Shown piece after piece: positions 1-5,111 of a stretch of 5,407 nt of DNA. This DNA is from Blautia sp. (GTDB lineage: Bacteria; Bacillota; Clostridia; Lachnospirales; Lachnospiraceae), in NCBI GenBank assembly GCA_017420455.1, contig JAFOJB010000418.1, forward strand, positions 1 through 5,407. The letters are read 5' to 3'. The position numbers and the translations under genes are program-made. Every line of letters begins with the position of its first letter. Position 1 is the stretch's first letter. Below the pieces are notes generated by a model. It was not told the origin of the DNA and did not search any database. It saw nothing but the letters and a program-made list of their open reading frames with translations.

Positions 1-44
1 GCACAGCCGCCTTTCCGGTTTACAATTGCTATTACTTTGCACAT
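1..44 (-). CDS. ParA/Soj-like ATPase, first 14 codons only (gene runs off the left edge)
   Basis: Only the N-terminus is visible, reading MCKVIAIVNRKGGC before the window ends. A short hydrophobic strand (VIAIV) followed by N-R-K-G-G is the classic opening of ParA/Soj/MinD-type P-loop ATPases, whose deviant Walker A motif is KGGxxK[T/S]. The family segregates plasmids, chromosomes or integrated elements by forming ATP-dependent filaments or gradients on DNA with a ParB partner. The ATG at 44 is preceded by AAAAGGAGG (AGGAGG at 55-60) at a 10-base spacing. Another ATG at 51 is in a different frame, only 3 bases from the Shine-Dalgarno, and gives an unrecognisable peptide. The gene lies just downstream of a toxin-antitoxin pair and its terminator, as expected for a mobile-element maintenance region. 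The rest of the motif (GKTT) is outside the window, so the call rests on 14 residues plus context. Confidence 0.6.
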   Translation of the reverse strand, partial: MCKVIAIVNRKGGC

Positions 45-82
45 TTTCCATAATCCTCCTTTTCCTTCTGTTTTTTGGCAAT

Positions 83-116
83 AAAAAAAGGGCTCCACAC
101 TCAGTGCGGATAACCC
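83..116 (-). terminator. Rho-independent terminator after the toxin-antitoxin genes
   Basis: On the minus strand the sequence reads GGG-TTA-TCCGCAC, a TGA loop, GTGTGGA-G-CCC, then seven Ts (83-89). The inner stem is seven pairs including one G-U, with three further G-C pairs outside a small internal loop. It begins 19 bases after the toxin stop codon. The downstream ParA-like gene starts 39 bases past its T-tract, so it may also act as an attenuator for that gene. Confidence 0.88.
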
Positions 117-135
117 TGTAAAAATGATTCTTTTC

Positions 136-618
136 TTATTCGCCAACCAAATTCCTAACCTGTTGTTTAAGATCCTCCGAAAGATAAATACCGTTCATAG
201 TAAGCTTATCAATAATCGGCATAACCTTCTGTATGAATCCATTACGCTTTGCCTTAATAAGAACACCAAGAGTCCCGGTTAAAGGAAGGCCAAGATATTC
301 GGCTGTTTTTCTTGCTGCGTAATCGTCAATAATCACTACATCTGCTTTGATTTCCTGTGCCAACATCATTACTTCCACTTCACCATCATGAAGCTTTGCC
401 TTATACATTTTGCGATTGCTCTTATCTTCTACTGAAAGTATTTTGATCCAATCCTCATTTTCCCTAACAGCCTTAGCAACAATGTCACTTTTGGATATAA
501 TTTCTGAATAAACTGCTTCTGGTATCGTTATTTCCTCATACATTCGTTTGAGTAAGAGCAATTCTCCCGCTTTACATAACGCAATCAACGGTGTTGAGTT
601 CACAATCACCTTACGCAT
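136..618 (-). CDS. DUF3368 PIN-like nuclease, predicted VapC-type toxin
   Basis: This 160-residue protein matches the DUF3368 (COG2405) branch of the PIN-domain superfamily, small metal-dependent RNases that act as toxins in type II toxin-antitoxin pairs. Visible landmarks are the N-terminal strand with VNSTPLIAL (residues 6-14), a Glu in VYSEI (39), HDGEVEVMMLA (77-87), VIIDD (95-99), and the family-typical tail segment around R103, G110 and TGTLGVL (114-120) followed by KAKRNG. The first PIN acidic position is Asn7 rather than Asp; from memory, Asn here recurs in DUF3368. The remaining candidate metal ligands are E39, D78, E80 and D98/D99. The gene overlaps the upstream UPF0175 gene by 8 bases (611-618), has GAGGG 9 bases before its ATG, and ends at a Rho-independent terminator. 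It is AT-richer than lysS, suggesting acquisition. Toxicity and target are inferred from the family. Confidence 0.9.
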   Translation of the reverse strand: MRKVIVNSTPLIALCKAGELLLLKRMYEEITIPEAVYSEIISKSDIVAKAVRENEDWIKILSVEDKSNRKMYKAKLHDGEVEVMMLAQEIKADVVIIDDYAARKTAEYLGLPLTGTLGVLIKAKRNGFIQKVMPIIDKLTMNGIYLSEDLKQQVRNLVGE

Positions 619-874
619 TCTCTATATCCCTCAACAATTCATTTTCATCATCAAATCTGAAAATACTGATTTGATTCTTTCCAAGAAACAGGATAAACTC
701 TTCCTCTGACATTCCTGCGATCTGTGCACAGTAACCCAAGGAAACGTTGTTTCTAGTGTAATATCCCAAAGCAACCATCTGCCGGGCAAATGCCAGTGCT
801 TCCTTTTGGTTCATATGTGTGTCATATAAAACTTCATTCGGTATTTCTACTTGGACTGTACACACAGCTGACAT
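611..874 (-). CDS. UPF0175 family protein, predicted antitoxin for the DUF3368 partner
   Basis: An 87-residue protein with the layout of UPF0175 (COG2886). It has an N-terminal strand with VQVEIPNEVL (residues 7-16), a helix rich in A/L (24-36), and the conserved core VSLGYCAQIAGMSEEEFILFL (44-64), which reads as a helix-turn-helix (SLG-x-AQIAGMS). A short tail follows with ISIFRFDDE. Members are commonly encoded directly upstream of COG2405/DUF3368 nucleases and are predicted to neutralise them and repress their own promoter. I chose the ATG at 874 because GGAG (881-884) sits 6 bases upstream and the protein then begins at the family's usual place. The in-frame ATG at 889 adds five residues (MTERR) but has no ribosome binding site. 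A good promoter lies 44-72 bases upstream. Autoregulation is inferred from the family and from TGAT/ATCA half-sites near the promoter. Confidence 0.87.
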   Translation of the reverse strand: MSAVCTVQVEIPNEVLYDTHMNQKEALAFARQMVALGYYTRNNVSLGYCAQIAGMSEEEFILFLGKNQISIFRFDDENELLRDIENA

Positions 875-880
875 CCTCCT

Positions 881-884
881 CTCC
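881..884 (-). promoter_or_regulatory. Ribosome binding site deciding the UPF0175 start
   Basis: GGAG ends 6 bases before the ATG at 874. The following AGGAGG (875-880) touches that ATG directly and is too close to serve it alone. The alternative ATG at 889 lies upstream of both motifs and has no Shine-Dalgarno of its own. Confidence 0.65.
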
Positions 885-917
885 GTCATTGATCATAGTT
901 TCTGACAAGCTAATTTG

Positions 918-946
918 ATTATATCACCTTACCCTCGGTTAAACAA
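918..946 (-). promoter_or_regulatory. Extended -10 sigma-A promoter of the toxin-antitoxin operon
   Basis: On the minus strand, TTGTTT (941-946) is followed by a 17-base spacer and a perfect TATAAT (918-923), preceded by TG in the extended -10 position (TGATATAAT). The start site would fall near 911, giving a leader of about 37 bases before the ATG at 874. The -10 lies inside a TGAT-N3-ATCA palindrome (916-926), and a TGATCA palindrome (890-895) follows, both possible operator half-sites. Confidence 0.75.
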
Positions 947-961
947 TTCGTTTCCTGTACC

Positions 962-1006
962 AAAAACAGGCAGGAAGCCCAGCATCCCACTGGCTCATCC
1001 TGCCTG
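962..1006 (-). terminator. Rho-independent terminator downstream of lysS
   Basis: The arms are CAGGCAGGA (967-975) and TCCTGCCTG (998-1006), nine perfect pairs, with further imperfect pairing inside (AGCC with GGCT). On the minus strand the right arm is followed at once by five Ts (962-966). It lies about 110 bases past the lysS stop and just upstream of the toxin-antitoxin promoter, insulating the two units. Confidence 0.88.
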
Positions 1007-1041
1007 TCTTCTTCATAACTCTTCAAAAATCTTCTTCAGAT

Positions 1042-1063
1042 TGGTACAAAACTGGTACAAAAC
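1042..1063. repeat. Two exact adjacent copies of TGGTACAAAAC at the core/accessory junction
   Basis: The 11-base unit occurs at 1042-1052 and again at 1053-1063 with no gap. A partial copy in the opposite orientation (TGGTACA followed by GGAAA, read on the minus strand) is at 951-962. The period is close to one helical turn and is not a multiple of three, which fits protein binding sites better than a peptide repeat. A recombinase-site role is inference only. Confidence 0.7.
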
Positions 1064-1114
1064 CATCTTTTCAGACACCCGAAAGTGCCCGCGAAGCCGC
1101 ATAAACACTGGCTT

Positions 1115-2602
1115 TTATTCTTTTATGCTCTTCATCGTCGGGAACAGCAGGACATCTCTGATCGCTGCGGAATCTGTGAGGAGCATGACCATACGGTCGA
1201 TGCCGTAGCCGATGCCGCCGGTGGGGGGCATACCGATTTCCAGTGCATTCAGGAAGTCCTCATCGGTGGTGTTGGCTTCTTCATCGCCCTGGGCAAGCTG
1301 CTCTTCCTGCGCCTTGAAACGCTCTCTCTGGTCAATGGGATCGTTCAGCTCGGAATAGGCGTTGGCCATCTCCCAGCCGTTCATGAAGAACTCAAAGCGC
1401 TCCACATAATTCGGATCCTCCGGTTTTTTCTTGGTAAGCGGAGAAATCTCAATGGGATGATCCATTACGAAGGTAGGCTGGATCAGATGCTCCTCCGCAA
1501 ATTCCTCGAAGAAGAGATTCAGGATATCTCCGCGTTTATGACGCTGCTCAAATTCCACATGATGCTCCTTCGCAGCCGCGCGGGCCTCCTCCAGGGTGTG
1601 AATCTCGTTGAAATCGACGCCGGAATACTTCTTTACCGCATCTACCATGGTGATCCGTTCGAAGGGCTTTCCAAGATCCATCTCCACGCCGTTATAAGTG
1701 ATGATGGTGGTTCCCAGCACCTCCTGGGCTACATGGCGGTACATATTCTCCGTCAGGTCCATCATACCGTGATAATCGGTATAGGCCTGATAGAGTTCCA
1801 TCAGGGTAAATTCGGGGTTATGGCGGGTATCAAGTCCCTCGTTCCGGAACACCCGGCCGATTTCATACACGCGCTCCAAACCTCCCACGATCAGCCTCTT
1901 CAGGTAAAGCTCCAGAGAAATGCGAAGCTTGAAATCCTCATCCAGGGCATTGAAGTGGGTCTCAAAGGGACGGGCAGCCGCGCCGCCTGCATTCGATACC
2001 AGCATCGGCGTTTCCACCTCCATGAAGCCCTGGGCATCCAGGAAACGCCGGATGGAGCTGATGATCTTCGAACGTTTGATAAAGGTATCCTTTACCTCCG
2101 GGTTCATGATCAGGTCCACATATCTCTGACGGTATCTTGCATCCCGGTCGGTCAGACCATGATATTTCTCCGGAAGAACCTGCAGGCTCTTGGAAAGAAG
2201 GGTCAGCCCGGAAGCATGAACAGAGATTTCTCCGGTTTTGGTCCTGAATACTTCACCCCTGATCCCGATGATATCGCCGACATCCAGCTTCTTGAAATCC
2301 TTGTAGGAATCCTCCCCGATACTGTCCCGGGCAACATAGGCCTGAATGGTTCCCTGAAGATCCTGGACATGGCAGAAGGACGCCTTGCCCATGATACGCT
2401 TTGACATCATACGGCCTGCCACAGTCACGGTTTTGCCTTCCAGTTCTTCGAAACCGTCCTTGATCTCCTGGCTGTGATGCGTCACATCATATTTCACGAT
2501 CTTGAAGGGATCTCTTCCCTCGTTCTGAAGCTCTGCCAGCTTTTCCCGGCGGACCTTCAGCAGCTGGTTCAGATCCTGTTCCTGATTATTCACTTCTGCC
2601 AC
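1115..2602 (-). CDS. lysS: Lysyl-tRNA synthetase, class II
   Basis: LysS attaches lysine to tRNA-Lys in the cytoplasm using ATP. The product is 495 residues, close to the roughly 500 usual for bacterial LysS. An N-terminal OB-fold anticodon-binding domain covers about residues 57-137 ([18 protein letters not shown] at its start). The class II catalytic core follows, with motif 1 around 185-201 ([10 protein letters not shown]), motif 2 at 251-275 (VFRNEG with Arg253, then [14 protein letters not shown]), and motif 3 at 462-478 (GGIGYGIDR with Arg470). No key residue appears missing and there is no C-terminal extension. The start is the GTG at 2602, which has a perfect AGGAGG seven bases upstream; an in-frame TTG at 2626 would place the Shine-Dalgarno inside the gene. 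The gene follows greA by 148 bases in a familiar Clostridia pairing. I see no convincing separate promoter, so co-transcription with greA is likely. Confidence 0.98.
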   Translation of the reverse strand: MAEVNNQEQDLNQLLKVRREKLAELQNEGRDPFKIVKYDVTHHSQEIKDGFEELEGKTVTVAGRMMSKRIMGKASFCHVQDLQGTIQAYVARDSIGEDSYKDFKKLDVGDIIGIRGEVFRTKTGEISVHASGLTLLSKSLQVLPEKYHGLTDRDARYRQRYVDLIMNPEVKDTFIKRSKIISSIRRFLDAQGFMEVETPMLVSNAGGAAARPFETHFNALDEDFKLRISLELYLKRLIVGGLERVYEIGRVFRNEGLDTRHNPEFTLMELYQAYTDYHGMMDLTENMYRHVAQEVLGTTIITYNGVEMDLGKPFERITMVDAVKKYSGVDFNEIHTLEEARAAAKEHHVEFEQRHKRGDILNLFFEEFAEEHLIQPTFVMDHPIEISPLTKKKPEDPNYVERFEFFMNGWEMANAYSELNDPIDQRERFKAQEEQLAQGDEEANTTDEDFLNALEIGMPPTGGIGYGIDRMVMLLTDSAAIRDVLLFPTMKSIKE

Positions 2603-2609
2603 GTTTGTT

Positions 2610-2615
2610 CCTCCT
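2610..2615 (-). promoter_or_regulatory. Ribosome binding site fixing the GTG start of lysS
   Basis: A perfect AGGAGG lies seven bases before the GTG at 2602. This favours GTG over the in-frame TTG at 2626, which would add eight residues that are merely the translated ribosome binding site (including R-G-G). Confidence 0.9.
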
Positions 2616-2691
2616 CTTACAGGCAAATATATACGTAGGAGCTGTCCATAAATAACCTTTACAGTTCCTTACACACATTTGTTGTCTGACG

Positions 2692-2739
2692 ACAGTTCTG
2701 CAGAGCCGGCCAGGCTGCAGCCGGCTCTGCAGAATCTGT
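2692..2739. repeat. Very stable hairpin between greA and lysS, no U-tract on the coding strand
   Basis: Arms 2696-2710 and 2720-2734 are exact reverse complements over 15 bases (TTCTGCAGAGCCGGC), with a 9-base loop. Four more pairs (2692-2695 with 2736-2739) follow across a single bulged T. Read with the genes, it starts 11 bases after the greA stop and is followed by CGTCAGACAACAAA, with no run of Ts. It is therefore not a textbook terminator for greA. It could be a processing or mRNA-stability element, a partial terminator, or a palindromic repeat. The plus-strand side is followed by a moderately T-rich stretch, but no plus-strand gene is present. Confidence 0.85.
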
Positions 2740-2750
2740 CTTCTTTATTC

Positions 2751-3233
2751 TCAGATATGTTTTTCAATCTGCAGCACCTGGAACTCCATCTGACCATCCG
2801 GCGCTTCTACTGTCACGATATCTCCCAGCTTCGCCCCCATAAGAGCGCGGCCGACCGGCGATTCATTGGAAATTTTTCCCTCCAGGCTGTTCACCTCTGT
2901 AGAACCCACAATATACAGGTCGATATCCTCGTCAAAGGTAATATCGTGAACCTTCACTTTACAGCCGATACTGATCTTCTCGCTGTCTACATCATCTTCA
3001 TCCACGACATCGACGTTCTTCAGGATCTTTTCCAGCTCTTCAATTCTCGCTTCGATATCCCTCTGCTCATCTTTTGCCGCATCGTATTCCGCATTCTCGG
3101 AAAGATCTCCCTGCGCTCTGGCTTCCTTCAGCTTTTCGGCTACTTCTTTTCTTTTGTTTACTTTCAGATCCTCCAGCTCTTCCTGAAGATTACGAAGACC
3201 TGACGATGTAAGTATTGTTTTCTTTTCCTCCAT
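2751..3233 (-). CDS. greA: Transcription elongation factor GreA
   Basis: GreA enters the secondary channel of RNA polymerase and stimulates cleavage of backtracked RNA, rescuing stalled complexes. At 160 residues it matches the usual length (158 in E. coli). Residues 1 to about 75 form the N-terminal antiparallel coiled coil, whose tip carries GDLSENAEYDAAKDEQ (42-57). Asp43 and Glu46 there correspond to the catalytic acidic pair D41/E44 of E. coli GreA. The C-terminal FKBP-like domain ends with the conserved ISNESPVGRALMGAKLGD. The ATG at 3233 has AAAGGG eight bases upstream. A consensus promoter lies 111-139 bases upstream, and the transcript would begin with a structured leader. The next gene is lysS, probably in the same transcript past the 2692-2739 hairpin. 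An acidic run (DVVDEDDVDSE) links the two domains. Confidence 0.98.
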   Translation of the reverse strand: MEEKKTILTSSGLRNLQEELEDLKVNKRKEVAEKLKEARAQGDLSENAEYDAAKDEQRDIEARIEELEKILKNVDVVDEDDVDSEKISIGCKVKVHDITFDEDIDLYIVGSTEVNSLEGKISNESPVGRALMGAKLGDIVTVEAPDGQMEFQVLQIEKHI

Positions 3234-3250
3234 AGCGGACGCCCTTTCTG

Positions 3251-3339
3251 TTCCCCTATTCCTCTTATCAGGGGAATCTATCCTATAATTCAGATTGTAT
3301 TCTGCAAAAAAGTGCGGAAAACCCTGCTAATTACAATCT
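3251..3339 (-). promoter_or_regulatory. Structured 5' leader of greA with two inverted repeats
   Basis: Start sites predicted near 3337 give a leader of about 100 bases. The first inverted repeat pairs AGATTGTA (3332-3339) with TACAATCT (3292-3299), closing a 32-base loop that contains six Ts. The second pairs TTCCCC (3271-3276) with GGGGAA (3251-3256). An alternative, mutually exclusive pairing joins ATTCC with the GGAAT inside that loop. The Shine-Dalgarno AAAGGG (3242-3247) lies just outside. Regulation is inferred; no known riboswitch class is recognised. Confidence 0.5.
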
Positions 3340-3343
3340 ACAT

Positions 3344-3372
3344 ATTATATCCAGAATCCCCGCCCTTGTCAA
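3344..3372 (-). promoter_or_regulatory. Consensus sigma-A promoter for greA (and probably lysS)
   Basis: On the minus strand, TTGACA (3367-3372), exactly 17 bases of spacer, and TATAAT (3344-3349) match the housekeeping consensus at all twelve positions. The start would be near 3336-3338. It lies 77 bases past the dusB stop and is correctly placed and oriented for greA, so greA-lysS has its own strong promoter independent of the birA-dusB unit. Confidence 0.93.
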
Positions 3373-3411
3373 GAATGACACTTTTATTCATGTTCTTCCT
3401 GTTCAGAGGTG

Positions 3412-3448
3412 GTTACGGTTCACGGTCTCACCGTCTGGGGACTGTAAC
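3412..3448. repeat. GTTAC...GTAAC palindrome immediately after dusB
   Basis: The outer arms GTTAC (3412-3416) and GTAAC (3444-3448) bracket a perfect inner hairpin, ACGGT-CTC-ACCGT (3422-3434). The element touches the dusB stop codon (3449-3451). Neither side has a T-run, so it is not a standard intrinsic terminator, although it could end or protect the dusB transcript. It resembles short GTTAC/GTAAC-ended palindromes that I recall from intergenic regions of Lachnospiraceae genomes; that comparison is from memory and unchecked. Confidence 0.6.
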
Positions 3449-4420
3449 TCATTCATTTTTCAGCCATTCCAGAAGTCTTTCCAGTTCTTCATAGGTTTCC
3501 AGGGAATTGGAATCTCTGCGGAGGGCGGCGCTGTGGGGCATTCCTGCCGTATACCAGGCGACATGCTTTCGCATCTCCCGAATTCCGGTATACTCTCCCT
3601 TCTGCTCTATGACCAGCCTGGCGTGCCGGAGGATCATGCTGCGCACCTCGCTATGCGAAGGCCTATCCGGCTTTTTCCCAGTCTCCAGGTAGTACAGGAT
3701 TTCCCGGAATATCCAGGGATTCCCCCGTACCGCTCTGCCGATCATGACTGCATCGCAGCCGGTTTCCTTCATCATGGCCTCTGCAGATTCCGGCGACACA
3801 ACGTCCCCGTTCCCGATGACAGGAATCGAAAGAGCCGATTTTACCCGACGGATGGCTTCCCAGTCGGCCTTCCCGGAATAATACTGCTGCCTGGTCCTTC
3901 CATGGACTGCAATGGCTGCTGCCCCGGCCCGTTCAATCCTTCCTGCAATCTCCACAATGTCCACCGGCGCATTTTCGAAGCCGATCCGTACCTTGGCCGT
4001 CACCGGCTTTCTGGTTGCTTTCACGACCTTTCCGACAATCTCCCCGATCAGATCGGGGTCCTTCAAAAGAGCAGAGCCCTCGCCGTTATTGACTACCTTC
4101 GGAACCGGACATCCCATATTGATATCCAGGATATCAAAAGGCCGTTCTTCAATGGCGGCTGCAACCTTCGCCATCAGATCCGGCTCATTGCCGAATATCT
4201 GCATGGATACAGGACGTTCTCCGTGATCCGTTACCATCAGCTCTTCCGTATTCTTATTATGAAAGGAGATTGCCTTCGCGCTGACCATCTCCATACAGCA
4301 GAGCCCTGCTCCCTGCTCTTTGCAGAGCCTGCGGAAGGGAAGGTCCGTGACACCGGCCATAGGCGCCAGTACCAGGGGATTCTCAATTTCTATATCTCTG
4401 ATCTTCCAGCGGAAACTCAT
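3449..4420 (-). CDS. dusB: tRNA-dihydrouridine synthase B
   Basis: Dus enzymes use FMN and NADPH to reduce specific uridines in tRNA to dihydrouridine. The 323-residue product has the normal length of the DusB/NifR3 subfamily and an N-terminal TIM barrel with all expected landmarks. These are LAPMAGVTDLPFRRLC (18-33) at the FMN site, QIFGNEP (74-80), DINMGCPVPKVVNNGEGSAL (99-118) with the catalytic Cys104, TAKVRIG (141-147) with FMN-contacting Lys143, HGRTRQQYYSGKADW (173-187), GNGDV (203-207) and IGRAVRGNPWIF (227-238). A helical tRNA-binding domain follows from about residue 250. The ATG overlaps the stop of the upstream gene (ATGA, 4417-4420), which implies translational coupling. A purine-rich GGGGAAAAGG precedes it inside that gene. 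A palindrome directly follows the stop. Confidence 0.97.
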   Translation of the reverse strand: MSFRWKIRDIEIENPLVLAPMAGVTDLPFRRLCKEQGAGLCCMEMVSAKAISFHNKNTEELMVTDHGERPVSMQIFGNEPDLMAKVAAAIEERPFDILDINMGCPVPKVVNNGEGSALLKDPDLIGEIVGKVVKATRKPVTAKVRIGFENAPVDIVEIAGRIERAGAAAIAVHGRTRQQYYSGKADWEAIRRVKSALSIPVIGNGDVVSPESAEAMMKETGCDAVMIGRAVRGNPWIFREILYYLETGKKPDRPSHSEVRSMILRHARLVIEQKGEYTGIREMRKHVAWYTAGMPHSAALRRDSNSLETYEELERLLEWLKNE

Positions 4421-4971
4421 GCCTTTTCCCCGTCCTGTCTCCTGCCGCGGTTCTGCTTCTGTTCCGGAGCATTTCCTGAAGCATATGCCCGTTCATCCTT
4501 CACAGCTGCTGCCTGCCTGTGATCCGAGGCTTCTGCCTGCACATCTTTCTCTGCCTTTACCTGCTTCTGATCCGCGGTTTCTGCCTGTCTGTCCTTCACT
4601 GCCTCCGCTGGTTTCTGACCTGCAGTTTCTGCCTCTCCTTCCTGAAAGTCTTCTCCCAGGAAGAATACCCTGTAGTACATTTCCAGGGCCTCCAGCAGCT
4701 CCCTTTTTTCATTCTGAAGATTCTTGATCTTCAAAGCGCTTCCGATCTCGTCGTATCTGGCATCCGCCTCCAGGGCTTCCGTACGGAAGGTAAGATTTCC
4801 TTCCTCGTCGAATTCCAGCGTCAGAATGCCCCCGATCTCTTCTGTAAAAAGAACACACATGATCTGCAGCTCTTTTTTTACACTCTCCGGCAGGGAGTTG
4901 AAATCCTGATTAAAATAATATTTCTGCTCGTAGGCGCTGGCGCCGCAGAGCACGATATTTTCCTGATACAT
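4417..4971 (-). CDS. DUF6145-like protein of unknown function, with C-terminal repeats
   Basis: This 184-residue soluble protein has no signal peptide or membrane segment. Residues 1-108 form a compact acidic domain: MYQENIVLCGASAYEQKYYF, then FNSLPESVKKELQIMCV, a beta-rich part (GGILTLEFDEEGNLTF) and a helix (LQNEKRELLEALEMYYRVFFLG). I recognise this as the small DUF6145-type protein found beside dusB in Lachnospiraceae, from memory. Residues 114-161 are three 16-residue repeats rich in A, E, K and Q, followed by a basic end (NRGRRQ). That tail looks disordered and is probably lineage-specific. The start at 4971 is supported by AGGAG six bases upstream. The frame stays open further upstream into birA, but no upstream start has a ribosome binding site. 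The stop overlaps dusB. Function is unknown; a link to tRNA modification is only suggested by the coupling to dusB. Confidence 0.8.
   Translation of the reverse strand: MYQENIVLCGASAYEQKYYFNQDFNSLPESVKKELQIMCVLFTEEIGGILTLEFDEEGNLTFRTEALEADARYDEIGSALKIKNLQNEKRELLEALEMYYRVFFLGEDFQEGEAETAGQKPAEAVKDRQAETADQKQVKAEKDVQAEASDHRQAAAVKDERAYASGNAPEQKQNRGRRQDGEKA
4489..4632 (-). repeat. Three in-frame 48-base repeats encoding 16-residue units
   Basis: Residues 114-129, 130-145 and 146-161 of the DUF6145-like protein align as AETAGQKPAEAVKDRQ, AETADQKQVKAEKDVQ and AEASDHRQAAAVKDER. The unit length of 48 bases is a multiple of three, so copies can be gained or lost without a frameshift. A shorter partial unit may follow (AYASGNAPEQKQ). 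Confidence 0.85.
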
Positions 4972-4977
4972 GGTAAT

Positions 4978-4982
4978 CTCCT
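4978..4982 (-). promoter_or_regulatory. Ribosome binding site deciding the DUF6145-like start
   Basis: AGGAG lies six bases before the ATG at 4971. Upstream in-frame ATGs (the codons beginning MCFC and MITG) lack any such motif, and the sequence between them is part of a repeat cluster, so the longer reading is rejected. Confidence 0.85.
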
Positions 4983-5002
4983 GTTGTGTAAGGATCTGTT
5001 TT

Positions 5003-5108
5003 CCGGTGCAAAAGCACATTTCGATGAACGGGGATTTTGTTCCGTTCAATGAATGGGGTTTTCTGCTCCGGCAAAACCGCTTTTCAACGAATGAGGTCTT
5101 CTGCCCCG
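5003..5108 (-). repeat. Cluster of imperfect repeats, order A-B-A-A-B, in the birA/DUF6145-like gap
   Basis: Unit A occurs at 5083-5108, 5045-5070 and 5020-5044. On the minus strand it starts CGG, carries CA(G/A)AA then a C-rich core, and ends TTC-(A/G)T(T/C)-GAA. Unit B at about 5068-5082 and 5003-5019 is a small hairpin with a T-rich loop: CGG-TTTTG-CCG in one copy and GTGC-TTTT-GCAC in the other. A units are 26, 26 and 25 bases, so they are not in one reading frame. No promoter or T-tract terminator is evident in the gap. Confidence 0.75.
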
Positions 5109-5111
5109 TAA

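Noticed and set aside
1013..1114. The lysS frame stays open for 33 codons beyond its stop, ending at the TGA at 1013-1015.
   Set aside because: LysS is complete at its normal length, and 33 open codons by chance is not unusual. It could be a remnant of another gene (for example an integrase 3' end), but I cannot support that.
1085..2404. A 439-codon open frame on the plus strand opposite lysS.
   Set aside because: It is fully antisense to an unmistakable lysS, has no family resemblance and no ribosome binding site that I can see; it is a shadow of lysS codon usage.
2603..2690. Possible separate lysS promoter with a TATATA-like -10 near 2630.
   Set aside because: No acceptable -35 sits at 16-18 bases upstream; the match is too weak to list.
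3301..3326. A terminator in the greA leader suggested by six Ts on the minus strand.
   Set aside because: The Ts are preceded by GGGTTTTCCGCAC with no complementary left arm next to it, so no proper intrinsic terminator stem forms.
3533..4522. A 329-codon open frame on the plus strand opposite dusB.
   Set aside because: It is antisense to a dusB with all catalytic motifs intact; the product is Pro/His/Arg/Cys-rich and resembles no protein I know.
4972..5111. A riboswitch or T-box upstream of the DUF6145-like gene.
   Set aside because: No T-box AG-box or specifier features and no terminator with a T-tract are visible; only the imperfect repeats are.
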